Assembly (NCBI GenBank): GCA_016212295.1 | Contig: JACRGO010000209.1 | Coordinates: 1 to 13,851 of the forward strand | DNA from: Nitrospinota bacterium | Lineage (GTDB): Bacteria; Nitrospinota; Nitrospinia; JACRGO01 | Direction: 5' to 3' | Length of the DNA stretch: 13,851 nucleotides | Shown here: positions 1-7,692 of the stretch, in pieces | How the letters are laid out: each line of letters opens with the position of its first letter | How positions within the stretch are numbered: the first letter of the stretch is position 1 | Translations under genes and position numbers: made by a program | Notes under the pieces: model-generated | What the model was told of the DNA's origin: nothing | Database searches by the model: none | What the model saw: only the letters and a program-made list of their open reading frames with translations

Positions 1-53
1 ACTGGAGCTCTGTCTCTGAATGACGGTTTTACTTGATTATCCTTTTTTGACAC
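1..53 (-). CDS. Possible start of a minus-strand gene running off the left edge (unrecognised)
   Basis: On the minus strand a GTG at 53-51 opens a frame with no stop to the window edge, reading MSKKDNQVKPSFRDRAP if GTG is read as Met. A GGGAG stretch lies about 9 bases upstream, at an acceptable ribosome-binding distance. Only 17 codons are visible, so the product cannot be named. A basic N-terminus next to hairpins and a truncated neighbour would suit a mobile-element gene, but that is inference. It could equally be a chance open frame. Confidence 0.25.
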   Translation of the reverse strand, partial: MSKKDNQVKPSFRDRAP

Positions 54-100
54 GATATTCTACTCCCATTCAATAGGCATTCATGAAGACGTCACCTTTC

Positions 101-136
101 GCCAGTAGTAAGTGTTGCGTTAGCTACTGGCTAACG
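101..136. repeat. Two overlapping, mutually exclusive hairpins
   Basis: GCCAGTAG (101-108) pairs perfectly with CTACTGGC (124-131) across a 15-base loop. CGTTAGC (118-124) pairs perfectly with GCTAACG (130-136) across a 5-base loop. The second stem uses bases of the first stem's right arm, so only one can form at a time. The structure sits exactly where the coding frame of the following giant gene ends on its 5' side, which suits a mobile-element end or recombination site. No known family was recognised. Confidence 0.5.
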
Positions 137-231
137 GGAAATTAAATGGGGATTTCTTATTTAAAGGGAAATTAAGCCTTAAGTGGGATTACCGGAACAA
201 TAAAAATGAAACGTTTGATTTTCAGACTTCC
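124..231 (+). other. Coding-like 5' extension of the giant gene, without a start codon
   Basis: The frame of the downstream gene stays open from 124 back to a TAG at 121-123. It contains no ATG, GTG or TTG in frame before the GTG at 232. The translation (including [19 protein letters not shown]) has alternating hydrophobic and polar residues and runs smoothly into the beta-rich segment after 232, so it looks like real protein. A 10-base direct repeat, GGGAAATTAA, occurs at 136-145 and 166-175, exactly 10 codons apart. The likely reading is that the original N-terminus and signal peptide were lost at about 121-124, by insertion, rearrangement or sequencing error. Confidence 0.5.
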
Positions 232-3200
232 GTGACGGAAGGCGTAACAGTAAAAATATCCTCCACAGGAGAAATAAAGAAGGAAGACAGCGCGGACTAT
301 GATCTTGAAGCGACCGTTATGCTTGGAGCCATTCCTGTTACGCCGATGTTGAAGCTAACAATAGGTTATGAGGCGGGAGTGAGCGGTGAAGTAGGAGGAA
401 TAGGCTTCAATGCGACAGGTACTGTAACCATGGGCCTGAAAAAGCAAAATAACGGCTACAGTCCTTCTTTCAAAAAGGATTTAAAAGTTGAAAAATCCAG
501 TGATCTAACGCTGCCGAATAATGTTGAGGGCTTTGTCCAGGGGTATCTACAGCCAGCTCTTTATATTTGGGTCGGCAAGCCGTCCCTTGCTGCGGCAGGA
601 GTGCACGCGGATTTGAAGGGTTATTTGGAGGCGAGAGTACCGCCGCTAACGGTTACCGCCGGAATCATGCCCATTGTCGGATTGGGCGCGTCTTTTTTCG
701 GGTTGGATGGGGAACTGAATTATAACGGTGACCCTTGGGAATGGGATTTATATTCGCCAGAGGATACTTCAGACAAGGAAAAACCTACCGGAAACATAAC
801 CATGAGTGATTCATATTATGTCGGTGACAAGCTTTCTTACACGGTAGCAGGATACGATAATAAATCCCTGGCGAAAATGGAATTCGGCATTTATAGCCCT
901 GATGTGAAAAAGATATATAATTATGATCAATGGTACATGAGTGGCGCCACGGACTCCAGAACAGGCTCCTTCGATACCGGCAGCCTTCCCGCTGGGAAAT
1001 ACTTGGGAGGTCTTACGGTTACGGATAGTGCCGGAAATGTTGCAACATACACAAAATCCTTCTTATTATCAAAGAAACCCACAGATGATTCAAAAGGCAA
1101 CGGAGATTCAAACGGAAATGGCAATACCAGCGGGAACACAGGCGGCAAACCGAAGCCGGACACTACTCCACCCACGACCACAGCCTCTCCAAGCGGCAGA
1201 ACCTACACTTCGGCCCAAACGGTCACGCTGGCGTGCTCCGACAGCGGTTCGGGATGCTCCAATACCTATTACTCCACCAACGGAAGCGCGCCCTCTGCCA
1301 TATATAACTCTCCTATCACCATTTCCTCCACGACAACCCTGAAATTCCTCAGCACGGATAAGTCAGGAAACAAGGAGCAGGTGAAGATGGAGACGTATAC
1401 CATCAAGGCCGGAGGAGGAAGATCCGGCGGCTCCAATGGTGGATATGTAGAGAGGCAAAAACCCACCGGGAGCGTCAGCATTACAGGCGGCGCAACTACT
1501 TATGCAGCGGGAAGCAGCATCAATTTCAGCGTTACCGCTAAGGATGACAAGGCGCTTTCCAAAGTGACATTTTTGGTGACTGATTCCCAAGGGAATGAAT
1601 TCGCCAGAAAATCCTGGGATATAAGCAGCGCCTCTTTCAGTGATGACTATCTGCTTCAAACCCAAAAAACCTGGTCCGCCGGAACCTATTATTATGCCCT
1701 GTATATCGTTGACAAAGCGGGCAATCTGCAAAAGTATGACAATCTCAAATTCTCGCTTAAGGCGGCTGATGTGGGAACCGGAACCCCTGGCGGCTCAACC
1801 GGAAAGCTGGTCCTTTCCCTGTCCACCACAAGCGCGTCAGTTGGTTCCTCCTCCGGAACGCAACAGATTTCAGTGTCGAATTCCGGGACCGGGACCTTGG
1901 CCTGGACGGCTTATTCCGATAGCAGTTGGCTTTCCATAACCCCCTCCAGCGGGACCTCGCCCGGCTCCATCACGCTTTCTTACACGCAAAACACGAGTTC
2001 CAGCAGCCGGACCGGAAAAATCAAGATAACGGCATCGGGGGCGCCAGGCAGCCCGGCTTATGTGACCGTGACGCAGGCGGGTTCTTCCACAAGCGGGGGA
2101 ACAAGCGGCGGTTCTTCAGGCGGTTCATCCGGTGGAAGCAGTGTAGGCTCCTCTAGTGGAGGCTCCACAAGCGGAGGGTCCAGCGGTGGATCAACGGGGG
2201 GATCAACAGGCGGCGGGAGCATTACGGAAACCATCAATATGGCGTTATCAGGCCCTAACTATATCATTACGGTTTCATCAGGCGGTTCCTCGTCAAATGG
2301 ATTCACGGTGAGGAACACAGGAAACGGGACCATGGCCTGGACTGCTTCGGTGGTTTCAGGGGGTGACTGGCTGTCCATCACCTCCGGTTCCAGCGGGTCG
2401 AATAACGGAACAGTGTGGTATTATTGCGGCGCAAACCCAACCACTGCTCCAAGGTCGGCGGTAATCCGGGTGGCGGCTCCTGGCGCCTCAGGCAGCCCCC
2501 TCGATGTTACACTGACCCAGGCGGGCGCGGGGGCCAACGACATCACGCCCCCTGTAACCACTGCCTCGCCTAATGGTGGAACGTATTCCTCTTCCCAAAC
2601 GGTGGCGCTAACGTGCAGCGACAATTCCGGCAGGGCCGGATGCGATAAGACTTACTACACAATTGACGGCACGGAACCAACTGCATCCTCGTCCGTATAT
2701 TCCTCTGCCATAACCATTTCTGCGAATACAGCGCTGAAATTTTTCAGCGCGGACAAGAAGGGGAACAACGAGTCCGTTAAAACGGTGATCTTTACCATTA
2801 ATGCATCCAGTGGCGGAGGCATTACGGTGTCCACTTTCGCCGGGAGCTTGGGGAACAGCGGCGAAGTCAATGGAACCGGAACATCCGCGCAGTTCGGCGC
2901 TCCGATAGGAATCGGAATAGACTCTTCCGGAAATCTCTATGTGGCGGATAGTAACGGCAAGACCATCAGGAAGATCACTTCTTCCGGGGTGGTGGCCACC
3001 ATCGCCGGGTCCGCTTATCAGTGGGGGAACGCGGATGGAAACGGTTCCGGCGCGACATTCAAGGCCCCCTGGGATGTCGCGGCCGATTCGTCCGGGAATC
3101 TTTATGTGGCTGACTCAGATGATCGAGCCATAAGGAAAATTTCAGTAAATATAAGTGGAAATGTCACCACCTTTGCCGGAACCCACGGCGTGGAAGGGTA

Positions 3201-6009
3201 TCTGAACGGAACAGGGACCGCGGCAAAATTTGTCACTCCTACCAGGCTGGCGGCTGATTCATCGGGAAATATTTATGTCCCGGAAAGATACCGTTCGATC
3301 AGAAAGATAACCCCTTCCGGCGTTGTTACAACCTTTGCAGGGGACCCCACGACCTACGGGAGCGGCTGCCCTGATCCAGCGGCTTTATGCGAACCGTTCG
3401 GCGTCACTGTTGATTCCTCGAATAATATCTACGTCACCGATTCTTTCTCCTACGCGGTCAAAAAAATAACTCAGGGCGGAGCGATAACGACAATTGCGGG
3501 AGGCGTTTCTGCCGGGGATGTGGACGGCGCGGGAACCTCCGCCCTATTTAATATGCCCCGAGGCATAGCGGTGGCGCCATCAGGGAATATCTATGTCGCG
3601 GATTATGGGAATCATAAGATCAAAAAGGTCACCCCTTCCGGGGTTGTCTCCACCATCGCTGGAACAGGGACGCAAGGAAGCGCCGATGGAGAAGGCTCAT
3701 CAGCGGCATTCCGTTATCCTACAGACTTGGTGATTGATTCATCAGGTAATATTTACGTGGTTGATGAGGGCAACTATCTGATCCGAAAAATTACAATCTC
3801 CGATACCGCCGCCGTATCCGTATCGCCTTCAACCCTGGCCCTCTCCTCCTCTTCCGGTTCCTCTAATTTAGCCGTCTCCAACGCAGGGACAAAATCAATG
3901 GCCTGGAGCGCGTCGGTAACCTCAGGGAATTCCTGGCTTTCCGTCTCCCCTGCTTCCGGGACAAACAGCGGGACAATTACGGTTTCTTACACGGCCAATA
4001 CCGGCGCGTCAAGCCGAAGCGGGGCCATTACGATATCGGCCTCGGTGGCATCGGGGAGTCCCATAACCACTACCGTGACAATAACCCAGGCGGCCCCGAC
4101 CTCCGCGCCTGCCTTATCAGTCTCCCCCTCCAGCCTTTCCGTTACATCCCCCTCCTCCGGCGCCTCCAGTCTGGCCGTATCCAACATCGGAGCCGGGACT
4201 CTGAGCTGGAGCGCCTCGGTGGCTTCCGGTAGTTCCTGGCTTTCCGTGTCCCCTGCTTCCGGGACGGACAGCGGGACGGTTACGGTTTCTTACACGGCCA
4301 ACACCAGCACGATCAGCAGGAGCGGAACTGTCACTATATCGGCCTCCGGGGCATCGGGGAGCCCTGTTTCCATAACCGTGACCCAGGCCGGGCAAGCGCC
4401 GGTTTTGTCCGTATCTCCATCCATTCTTTCCATAACCTCTCCCTCCTCCGGCTCGGCGACCTTGATCGTCTCCAATGCCGGGACAGGGACGATGAGTTGG
4501 AGCGCCTCAGTGACCTCAGGTAGTTCCTGGCTTTCCGTGTCTCCGGCTTCCGGGACGAACAGCGGGACGATTACGGTTTCTTACACGGCCAATTCCAGCG
4601 CGGCAGGCCGGAGCGGAACCGTCACAATATCGGCCCCGGGAACCTCGTCTGGAAGTCCCGTTTCCGTGGCGGTCAGCCAGGCGGGTGACACCGCCGCGGC
4701 CACGACCACAGCTTCCCCGGCAAGCGGCAGCTATACCTCCGCCAGAACAGTGGCGCTGTCGTGTTCGGATTCCGCGTCGGGATGCGGCAGTATTTATTAC
4801 ACCACTAACGGGACTACGCCCACCACTTCCTCGGCAGTCTATTCAACTCCTATAGCCATTCTCGCCTCCTCTTCCTCGGCCGCCTTGAAATTCTTCGGCG
4901 TGGATATCGCGGGAAACCAGGAGACGGTAAAGACGGAGACTTACACCCTTTTTGTAGCCAGTTCCATTGCCGCAGGAGGGGGGCATTCCTTTGTCCTGAA
5001 GAATGATGGAACGTTATGGGGCTGGGGGGATAACAGCATTGGCCAGTTGGGTGATGGGACAACAACTAGCCGCTCCACCCTCACCCAGGTAAGCGGCCTC
5101 TCCGGCGTGAACGCCATTGCTGGCGGCTCTGAGCATTCACTTGCCTTAAAAAGCGATGGGACGGTTTGGGCGTGGGGAAATAACAACGTTGGCCAGTTGG
5201 GGGACGGGACAATAACGGAACGCCATACCCCAGTGCAGGTTAACGGCCTTTCGAATGTGACATTTATCGCGACTGGAACAGCGCAGTCCTTTGCTCTGAA
5301 AAACGACGGTACCGTATGGGCATGGGGGAAAAACGACTATGGCCAGTTGGGGGACGGGACCACGACAGACCGCTACGCTCCGGTACGTGTGGTGAGCGGC
5401 CTCTCCGGCGTGGCCGCAATTGCTTCTGGACAGTGGCATACGTTAGCTTTGAAGAGCGACGGGACGGTCTGGGCGTGGGGAATGAATTTCTTCGGCCAAT
5501 TAGGGGACGGCACAACAACGAACCGTCTTGCCCCTGTGCAGGTGAGCGGTCTCTCTAATGTGGCGGCTATTGTTGGCGCGTCAAGAGGGAATTCCCTTGC
5601 CTTGAAAAATGATGGAACTGTCTGGACATGGGGAGAAAATGGCTACGGCCAGTTGGGGGACGGGACTACCACTAACCGGTCTACCCCAGTGCAGGTGAGC
5701 GGCCTTACGGCCGTAACCGCTATCAACGCCGGTGACAGTTATTATAATACTCCCCTTGCTCGGAAGAGCGATGGAACCGTGTGGGCATGGGGCTGGAATG
5801 ACGTCGGCCAGATCGGGGACGGAACCACAACAGGCAGGTATGCTCCAGTACAGGTGAGCGGCCTCTCCAATGTAACCGCTGTGGCTGGAGGGGGGGCATT
5901 TTCTATTGCTCTAAAGAACGACGGGTCGTTTTGGGTGTGGGGAGCTAATGGCTCCGGCCTGTTGGGAAACGGCGCCACAAATAGTTCCACTCCGGTTCAG
6001 GTCAGGTAG
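232..6009 (+). CDS. Giant multi-domain beta-propeller protein (Ig-like, CHB_HEX-like, BACON, NHL, RCC1), 5' truncated
   Basis: This 1,925-residue product is probably exported and may bind carbohydrate or other surface ligands; that role is inferred from its modules. In order: beta-rich N-terminal region (about 1-183); Ig-like domain (184-282); chitobiase C-terminal-like module (310-390); second Ig-like domain (408-513); BACON (524-617); Ser/Gly linker (618-663); BACON (663-766); chitobiase-like (770-860); six NHL repeats (866-1190); three BACON modules in tandem (1194-1485); chitobiase-like (1486-1575); seven RCC1 repeats (1576-1925). Each chitobiase-like module carries a cysteine pair (C-S-D...G-C), suggesting disulfides outside the cytoplasm. 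The GTG start has no visible ribosome-binding site, no signal peptide follows it, and the frame is open upstream to 124. The true start is therefore probably lost, and the copy may be unexpressed or part of a longer broken gene. No cell-wall anchor or sorting domain was seen at the C-terminus. Family calls are firm; function is not. Confidence 0.85.
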   Translation: MTEGVTVKISSTGEIKKEDSADYDLEATVMLGAIPVTPMLKLTIGYEAGVSGEVGGIGFNATGTVTMGLKKQNNGYSPSFKKDLKVEKSSDLTLPNNVEGFVQGYLQPALYIWVGKPSLAAAGVHADLKGYLEARVPPLTVTAGIMPIVGLGASFFGLDGELNYNGDPWEWDLYSPEDTSDKEKPTGNITMSDSYYVGDKLSYTVAGYDNKSLAKMEFGIYSPDVKKIYNYDQWYMSGATDSRTGSFDTGSLPAGKYLGGLTVTDSAGNVATYTKSFLLSKKPTDDSKGNGDSNGNGNTSGNTGGKPKPDTTPPTTTASPSGRTYTSAQTVTLACSDSGSGCSNTYYSTNGSAPSAIYNSPITISSTTTLKFLSTDKSGNKEQVKMETYTIKAGGGRSGGSNGGYVERQKPTGSVSITGGATTYAAGSSINFSVTAKDDKALSKVTFLVTDSQGNEFARKSWDISSASFSDDYLLQTQKTWSAGTYYYALYIVDKAGNLQKYDNLKFSLKAADVGTGTPGGSTGKLVLSLSTTSASVGSSSGTQQISVSNSGTGTLAWTAYSDSSWLSITPSSGTSPGSITLSYTQNTSSSSRTGKIKITASGAPGSPAYVTVTQAGSSTSGGTSGGSSGGSSGGSSVGSSSGGSTSGGSSGGSTGGSTGGGSITETINMALSGPNYIITVSSGGSSSNGFTVRNTGNGTMAWTASVVSGGDWLSITSGSSGSNNGTVWYYCGANPTTAPRSAVIRVAAPGASGSPLDVTLTQAGAGANDITPPVTTASPNGGTYSSSQTVALTCSDNSGRAGCDKTYYTIDGTEPTASSSVYSSAITISANTALKFFSADKKGNNESVKTVIFTINASSGGGITVSTFAGSLGNSGEVNGTGTSAQFGAPIGIGIDSSGNLYVADSNGKTIRKITSSGVVATIAGSAYQWGNADGNGSGATFKAPWDVAADSSGNLYVADSDDRAIRKISVNISGNVTTFAGTHGVEGYLNGTGTAAKFVTPTRLAADSSGNIYVPERYRSIRKITPSGVVTTFAGDPTTYGSGCPDPAALCEPFGVTVDSSNNIYVTDSFSYAVKKITQGGAITTIAGGVSAGDVDGAGTSALFNMPRGIAVAPSGNIYVADYGNHKIKKVTPSGVVSTIAGTGTQGSADGEGSSAAFRYPTDLVIDSSGNIYVVDEGNYLIRKITISDTAAVSVSPSTLALSSSSGSSNLAVSNAGTKSMAWSASVTSGNSWLSVSPASGTNSGTITVSYTANTGASSRSGAITISASVASGSPITTTVTITQAAPTSAPALSVSPSSLSVTSPSSGASSLAVSNIGAGTLSWSASVASGSSWLSVSPASGTDSGTVTVSYTANTSTISRSGTVTISASGASGSPVSITVTQAGQAPVLSVSPSILSITSPSSGSATLIVSNAGTGTMSWSASVTSGSSWLSVSPASGTNSGTITVSYTANSSAAGRSGTVTISAPGTSSGSPVSVAVSQAGDTAAATTTASPASGSYTSARTVALSCSDSASGCGSIYYTTNGTTPTTSSAVYSTPIAILASSSSAALKFFGVDIAGNQETVKTETYTLFVASSIAAGGGHSFVLKNDGTLWGWGDNSIGQLGDGTTTSRSTLTQVSGLSGVNAIAGGSEHSLALKSDGTVWAWGNNNVGQLGDGTITERHTPVQVNGLSNVTFIATGTAQSFALKNDGTVWAWGKNDYGQLGDGTTTDRYAPVRVVSGLSGVAAIASGQWHTLALKSDGTVWAWGMNFFGQLGDGTTTNRLAPVQVSGLSNVAAIVGASRGNSLALKNDGTVWTWGENGYGQLGDGTTTNRSTPVQVSGLTAVTAINAGDSYYNTPLARKSDGTVWAWGWNDVGQIGDGTTTGRYAPVQVSGLSNVTAVAGGGAFSIALKNDGSFWVWGANGSGLLGNGATNSSTPVQVR
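2827..3801 (+). repeat. Six NHL repeats (beta-propeller) inside the giant gene
   Basis: Each blade begins with a [VI]-[SAT]-T-[FI]-A-G motif and contains a [SP]-[SN]-G/N-N-[LI]-Y-V core followed by basic [IV]-[RK]-K-[IV]. Six such blades occur, which fits one closed six-bladed propeller. NHL propellers in exported bacterial proteins are usually interaction surfaces. Confidence 0.85.
3811..4686 (+). repeat. Three tandem BACON modules with very similar DNA
   Basis: Three copies of about 290 bases each encode the S-V-S-P-S start, a W-S-A-S-V strand, [10 protein letters not shown] and a terminal T-Q-A-G type motif. The words encoding [11 protein letters not shown] and SYTAN are nearly the same at DNA level in all three, pointing to recent duplication or homogenisation. 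BACON domains are Ig-like modules proposed to bind carbohydrate or mucin. The two upstream BACON modules (about 1801-2082 and 2218-2529) are more divergent. Confidence 0.8.
4957..6006 (+). repeat. Seven RCC1-type repeats forming a C-terminal beta-propeller
   Basis: Seven copies of a W-[GAVT]-W-G-x-N-x-x-G-[QL]-[LI]-G-[DN]-G motif occur at about 150-base spacing, each preceded by an A-L-K-[SN]-D-G strand. Seven repeats match the usual RCC1 propeller. The DNA words for GQLGDGT recur almost unchanged through the first five copies. The seventh copy is the most diverged (GLLGNGA) and the gene ends directly after it. Confidence 0.9.
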
Positions 6010-6344
6010 ACGGCAAATCAATACAAAATTGGACACGTAATCCTCTACAATGGACAATTAAACAGCGTAGGGACCAGAGCCGGGCCTTGAGTAGTGGGTG
6101 GTGGAATGGTGGATAGTGGCTTGGTTCCGGTCCAGCGTGTACGCGACGGGAAGTAAGAAAGGCAGTTGCTGGGCCGGAACGCCAGGGGCCGGTTGCCAGT
6201 GGAGGGAGTTGGTCATTTGAAATTAGTCATTGGGTCATTGCGTCATTGGCCGAAGGGCGAGTGGAGGTACTTGCTGCTCGTCACTTGTAACTGGCTAGCG
6301 GAACGCGGATTGAAAATCCGAAATTTAAAAGGGTTGCTGTCAAC
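6010..6344. other. Intergenic stretch with degenerate short repeats; no gene seen
   Basis: No credible gene is present on either strand. A 15-base word, ACAATGGACAATTAA, at 6047-6061 is found again unchanged at 6815-6829. A GTCATT/GTCATTGG-rich block lies at 6212-6249 and is followed by CGAAGGGCGAG, resembling the block at 7536-7560. Shortly after the giant gene's stop, 6022-6035 reads ACAAAATTGGACAC-like sequence that recalls IS256-type terminal repeats and may be a relic; that is a weak call. Confidence 0.5.
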
Positions 6345-6707
6345 TCAGCGGATGAATTTAATGAGGGTGGCCATGACGGGAATAAGACCAAGCCAGAAGA
6401 GAAAATTCATTCGGATGATCTCCGTCTTTTGATTGGCCATTTCGATTTTGAGACCGGCTATCAAGCTTCCCATTTCCGTTTTTTGTCCCGCCAATTCCGT
6501 TTTGAACTCCGCCTTTAGGTCCGCCATATCGTTTTTGATCTCGGCCCTTAACTTGATAATGTCTTCCTTTGTGGCGACCTTTTCAAGGAGGATTCCGTTG
6601 TTCGACTCCAAGGCGATTTCAATGGAAGCGGCTATGGCCTTTGCCTTGCTTTCATCAAATTCCTTTCTGAGAACATCGTAAATTTGTAAAGTATCGGTGT
6701 ATGGCAT
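6345..6707 (-). CDS. Small coiled-coil protein with C-terminal membrane anchor (DUF1640/CCDC90-like)
   Basis: The 120-residue product has a helical head (about 1-45, with D-E-S-K-A-K-A-I-A), a long charged coiled coil (about 46-95, containing ATKEDI, AEFKTEL and GLKIEMANQ-type heptads) and one hydrophobic anchor near the C-terminus (about 98-117). This head, stalk and anchor layout is that of the DUF1640/CCDC90 group, which form membrane-tethered coiled-coil oligomers; their function in bacteria is poorly known. It shares the layout and the ATK-x-DI-x-[KR]-L neck with the protein at 8732-9217, so the two look like paralogues. An AAAAGGG stretch sits about 8 bases before the ATG, and a near-consensus promoter lies upstream. 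It appears to be transcribed alone. Confidence 0.75.
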   Translation of the reverse strand: MPYTDTLQIYDVLRKEFDESKAKAIAASIEIALESNNGILLEKVATKEDIIKLRAEIKNDMADLKAEFKTELAGQKTEMGSLIAGLKIEMANQKTEIIRMNFLFWLGLIPVMATLIKFIR

Positions 6708-6739
6708 CAGGACCCTTTTGGCTTATTTTGACGACTTTT

Positions 6740-6768
6740 ATTGTAATGAAAGAGGTTGCTGCTGTCAA
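6740..6768 (-). promoter_or_regulatory. Sigma70-like promoter for the coiled-coil gene at 6345-6707
   Basis: On the minus strand TTGACA (6768-6763) is followed after exactly 17 bases by TACAAT (6745-6740), about 33 bases before the start codon. It matches the consensus at all six -35 positions and five of six -10 positions. Confidence 0.7.
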
Positions 6769-6800
6769 TGGAACATGGCCAGTTTTGCCGGGAGAGCTTG

Positions 6801-6925
6801 TCATTACTCAATTGACAATGGACAATTAACGATTTGGAAGTTGCTTGAAACCGGAGACCCGCGGCTGGGAACTGGATTGCGGAATGCGGATTGGAAATTA
6901 GTCACTTGTCATTAGCCATTGGGGA
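6801..6925. repeat. Degenerate dispersed intergenic repeat block
   Basis: The block contains ATTGACAATGGACAATTAA (6811-6829), of which 15 bases are identical to 6047-6061. It also has a GCGGAATGCGGATTGGAAAT-type word near 6879-6898 (compare GCGGATTGAAAAT near 6306-6318) and GTCATTAGCCATTGGGG at 6908-6924 (compare GTCATTTAGCCATTGGG at 7536-7552). It is noncoding and lies between two divergent-looking transcription units on the same strand. Confidence 0.55.
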
Positions 6926-6945
6926 AATTGACGAAGCATGAATTT

Positions 6946-7221
6946 TTAATAAACCTCGTCATGCGACCCTATATTGAGGAGAAATAAGACAGCTCCATTT
7001 TTTTTAAAGACTATCCTATATTCATAAGAAATCCAGCAGGACATTAACCCTTTTAATTTGCCTGTCAGAGGATGAGTTTTCAGTAAAGGGTCGGATGGGT
7101 TATTTTGTAAAAGCTCCAGCCTCTCTTTTGTCTTCTCCATTAGTTCGGGATGTTTTCTGATAAAATTTCTATATGCCCTTTTATAGATGGCGGTGGGAGC
7201 GAGTTTATATCTCATCCTCAT
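6946..7221 (-). CDS. Type II toxin, RelE/YafQ-like mRNA interferase
   Basis: The 91-residue product is the right size for a RelE/ParE-superfamily toxin and ends with the family's typical strand and H-D-E-V-Y tail (H87, Y91), as in YafQ-type ribosome-dependent mRNA cleaving toxins. Other family marks are H50-P-L-x-G-K-L-K-G-L and Y-E-Y-R69-I-V-F. The first strand of the core reads GLMSCWIS, where relatives usually have an arginine at the position of W63. This may lower activity, which is inference. The start at 7221 is chosen because a GAGGGG lies 5 bases upstream; a second ATG at 7215 is possible. The gene overlaps the antitoxin's 3' end by 17 bases, typical of translational coupling, with the antitoxin made first. 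Confidence 0.85.
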   Translation of the reverse strand: MRMRYKLAPTAIYKRAYRNFIRKHPELMEKTKERLELLQNNPSDPLLKTHPLTGKLKGLMSCWISYEYRIVFKKNGAVLFLLNIGSHDEVY

Positions 7222-7411
7222 CCGTACCCCTCAGCATTTCCTCGACCGTATCATACGCCTTTACCTTTCCACTCTCTATTTCCTTAAGAGCCTGCAAGGT
7301 TTCCAGCTCAAACATGCGGCGTTTCACATCCAATAATTCTTCCACCTCTTCTTTAACGGCTCCTTTAATTAATGTCCTCAATTCTTCAATTGACATATCG
7401 GCAACCTTCAT
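7205..7411 (-). CDS. Antitoxin partner of the RelE/YafQ-like toxin
   Basis: A 68-residue acidic, mostly helical protein encoded directly ahead of and overlapping the toxin gene, the normal order for type II toxin-antitoxin pairs. The ATG at 7411 is chosen because AAGGAGG lies 6 bases upstream; a longer reading from 7456 adds 15 residues with no good site and runs into the promoter. The N-terminal part (MKVADMSIEELRTLIKGAVK) is not a clear ribbon-helix-helix or AbrB fold, but this type of short helical antitoxin (EEVEELLDVKRRMFELE... then an acidic tail) is common beside RelE-like toxins. The C-terminal half would wrap the toxin. The pair likely represses its own promoter. Confidence 0.75.
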   Translation of the reverse strand: MKVADMSIEELRTLIKGAVKEEVEELLDVKRRMFELETLQALKEIESGKVKAYDTVEEMLRGTDEDEI

Positions 7412-7448
7412 GGAGCGCCTCCTTCTTATATGGAATACAAATTGATGG

Positions 7449-7456
7449 ATGTACAT
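7449..7456. promoter_or_regulatory. Candidate operator palindrome of the toxin-antitoxin operon
   Basis: ATGTACAT is a perfect 8-base palindrome lying immediately downstream of the -10 box, at or near the expected transcription start. Its position suits binding by the antitoxin or the toxin-antitoxin complex. It is short enough to be chance. Confidence 0.3.
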
Positions 7457-7485
7457 ATCATAATATTTCGCACAAAATTATTCAA
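7457..7485 (-). promoter_or_regulatory. Sigma70-like promoter of the toxin-antitoxin operon
   Basis: On the minus strand TTGAAT (7485-7480) and TATGAT (7462-7457) are separated by exactly 17 bases, about 46 bases upstream of the antitoxin ATG. No other promoter candidate of this quality was seen between the flanking genes. Confidence 0.65.
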
Positions 7486-7523
7486 CGATTTGGCGGACCA
7501 TGCAGTCCACTCTATGCGGGGGG

Positions 7524-7680
7524 CATTGGCCAGTTGTCATTTAGCCATTGGGTGAAGGGCGAAAGGCAAAAGGCGGAAGACATTCAATTTTCAATTGTCG
7601 ATTGTAAATTGAATCAGAAGGCAGAGGACAGAGGCAATTGACGATTTACAATTTGCGATTGACAATTTTCAATTGGGGCA
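7524..7680. repeat. Degenerate intergenic repeats with an imperfect inverted repeat
   Basis: GTCATTTAGCCATTGGG followed by TGAAGGGCG (7536-7560) resembles blocks at 6241-6260 and 6908-6924. From 7583 to 7675 the sequence is a patchwork of CAATTG, TTTACAAT and GACAATT words. The arm at 7591-7611 is an imperfect reverse complement of the region at about 7635-7675, so the transcript could fold. It is noncoding and separates the toxin-antitoxin unit from the next gene upstream. Confidence 0.5.
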
Positions 7681-7692
7681 GAGGCGCTCGGC

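Noticed and set aside
101-136. Hairpins considered as an integron attC site
   Set aside because: GTTAGCT and GGCTAAC only partly fit the GTTRRRY and RYYYAAC core boxes, the order of boxes is wrong for a full attC, and no integrase is seen.
4117-4395. Minus-strand open frames within the BACON and RCC1 repeats (also near 4850-5518)
   Set aside because: They arise from GC-rich repeated codons of the giant gene on the other strand and show no family features or start signals.
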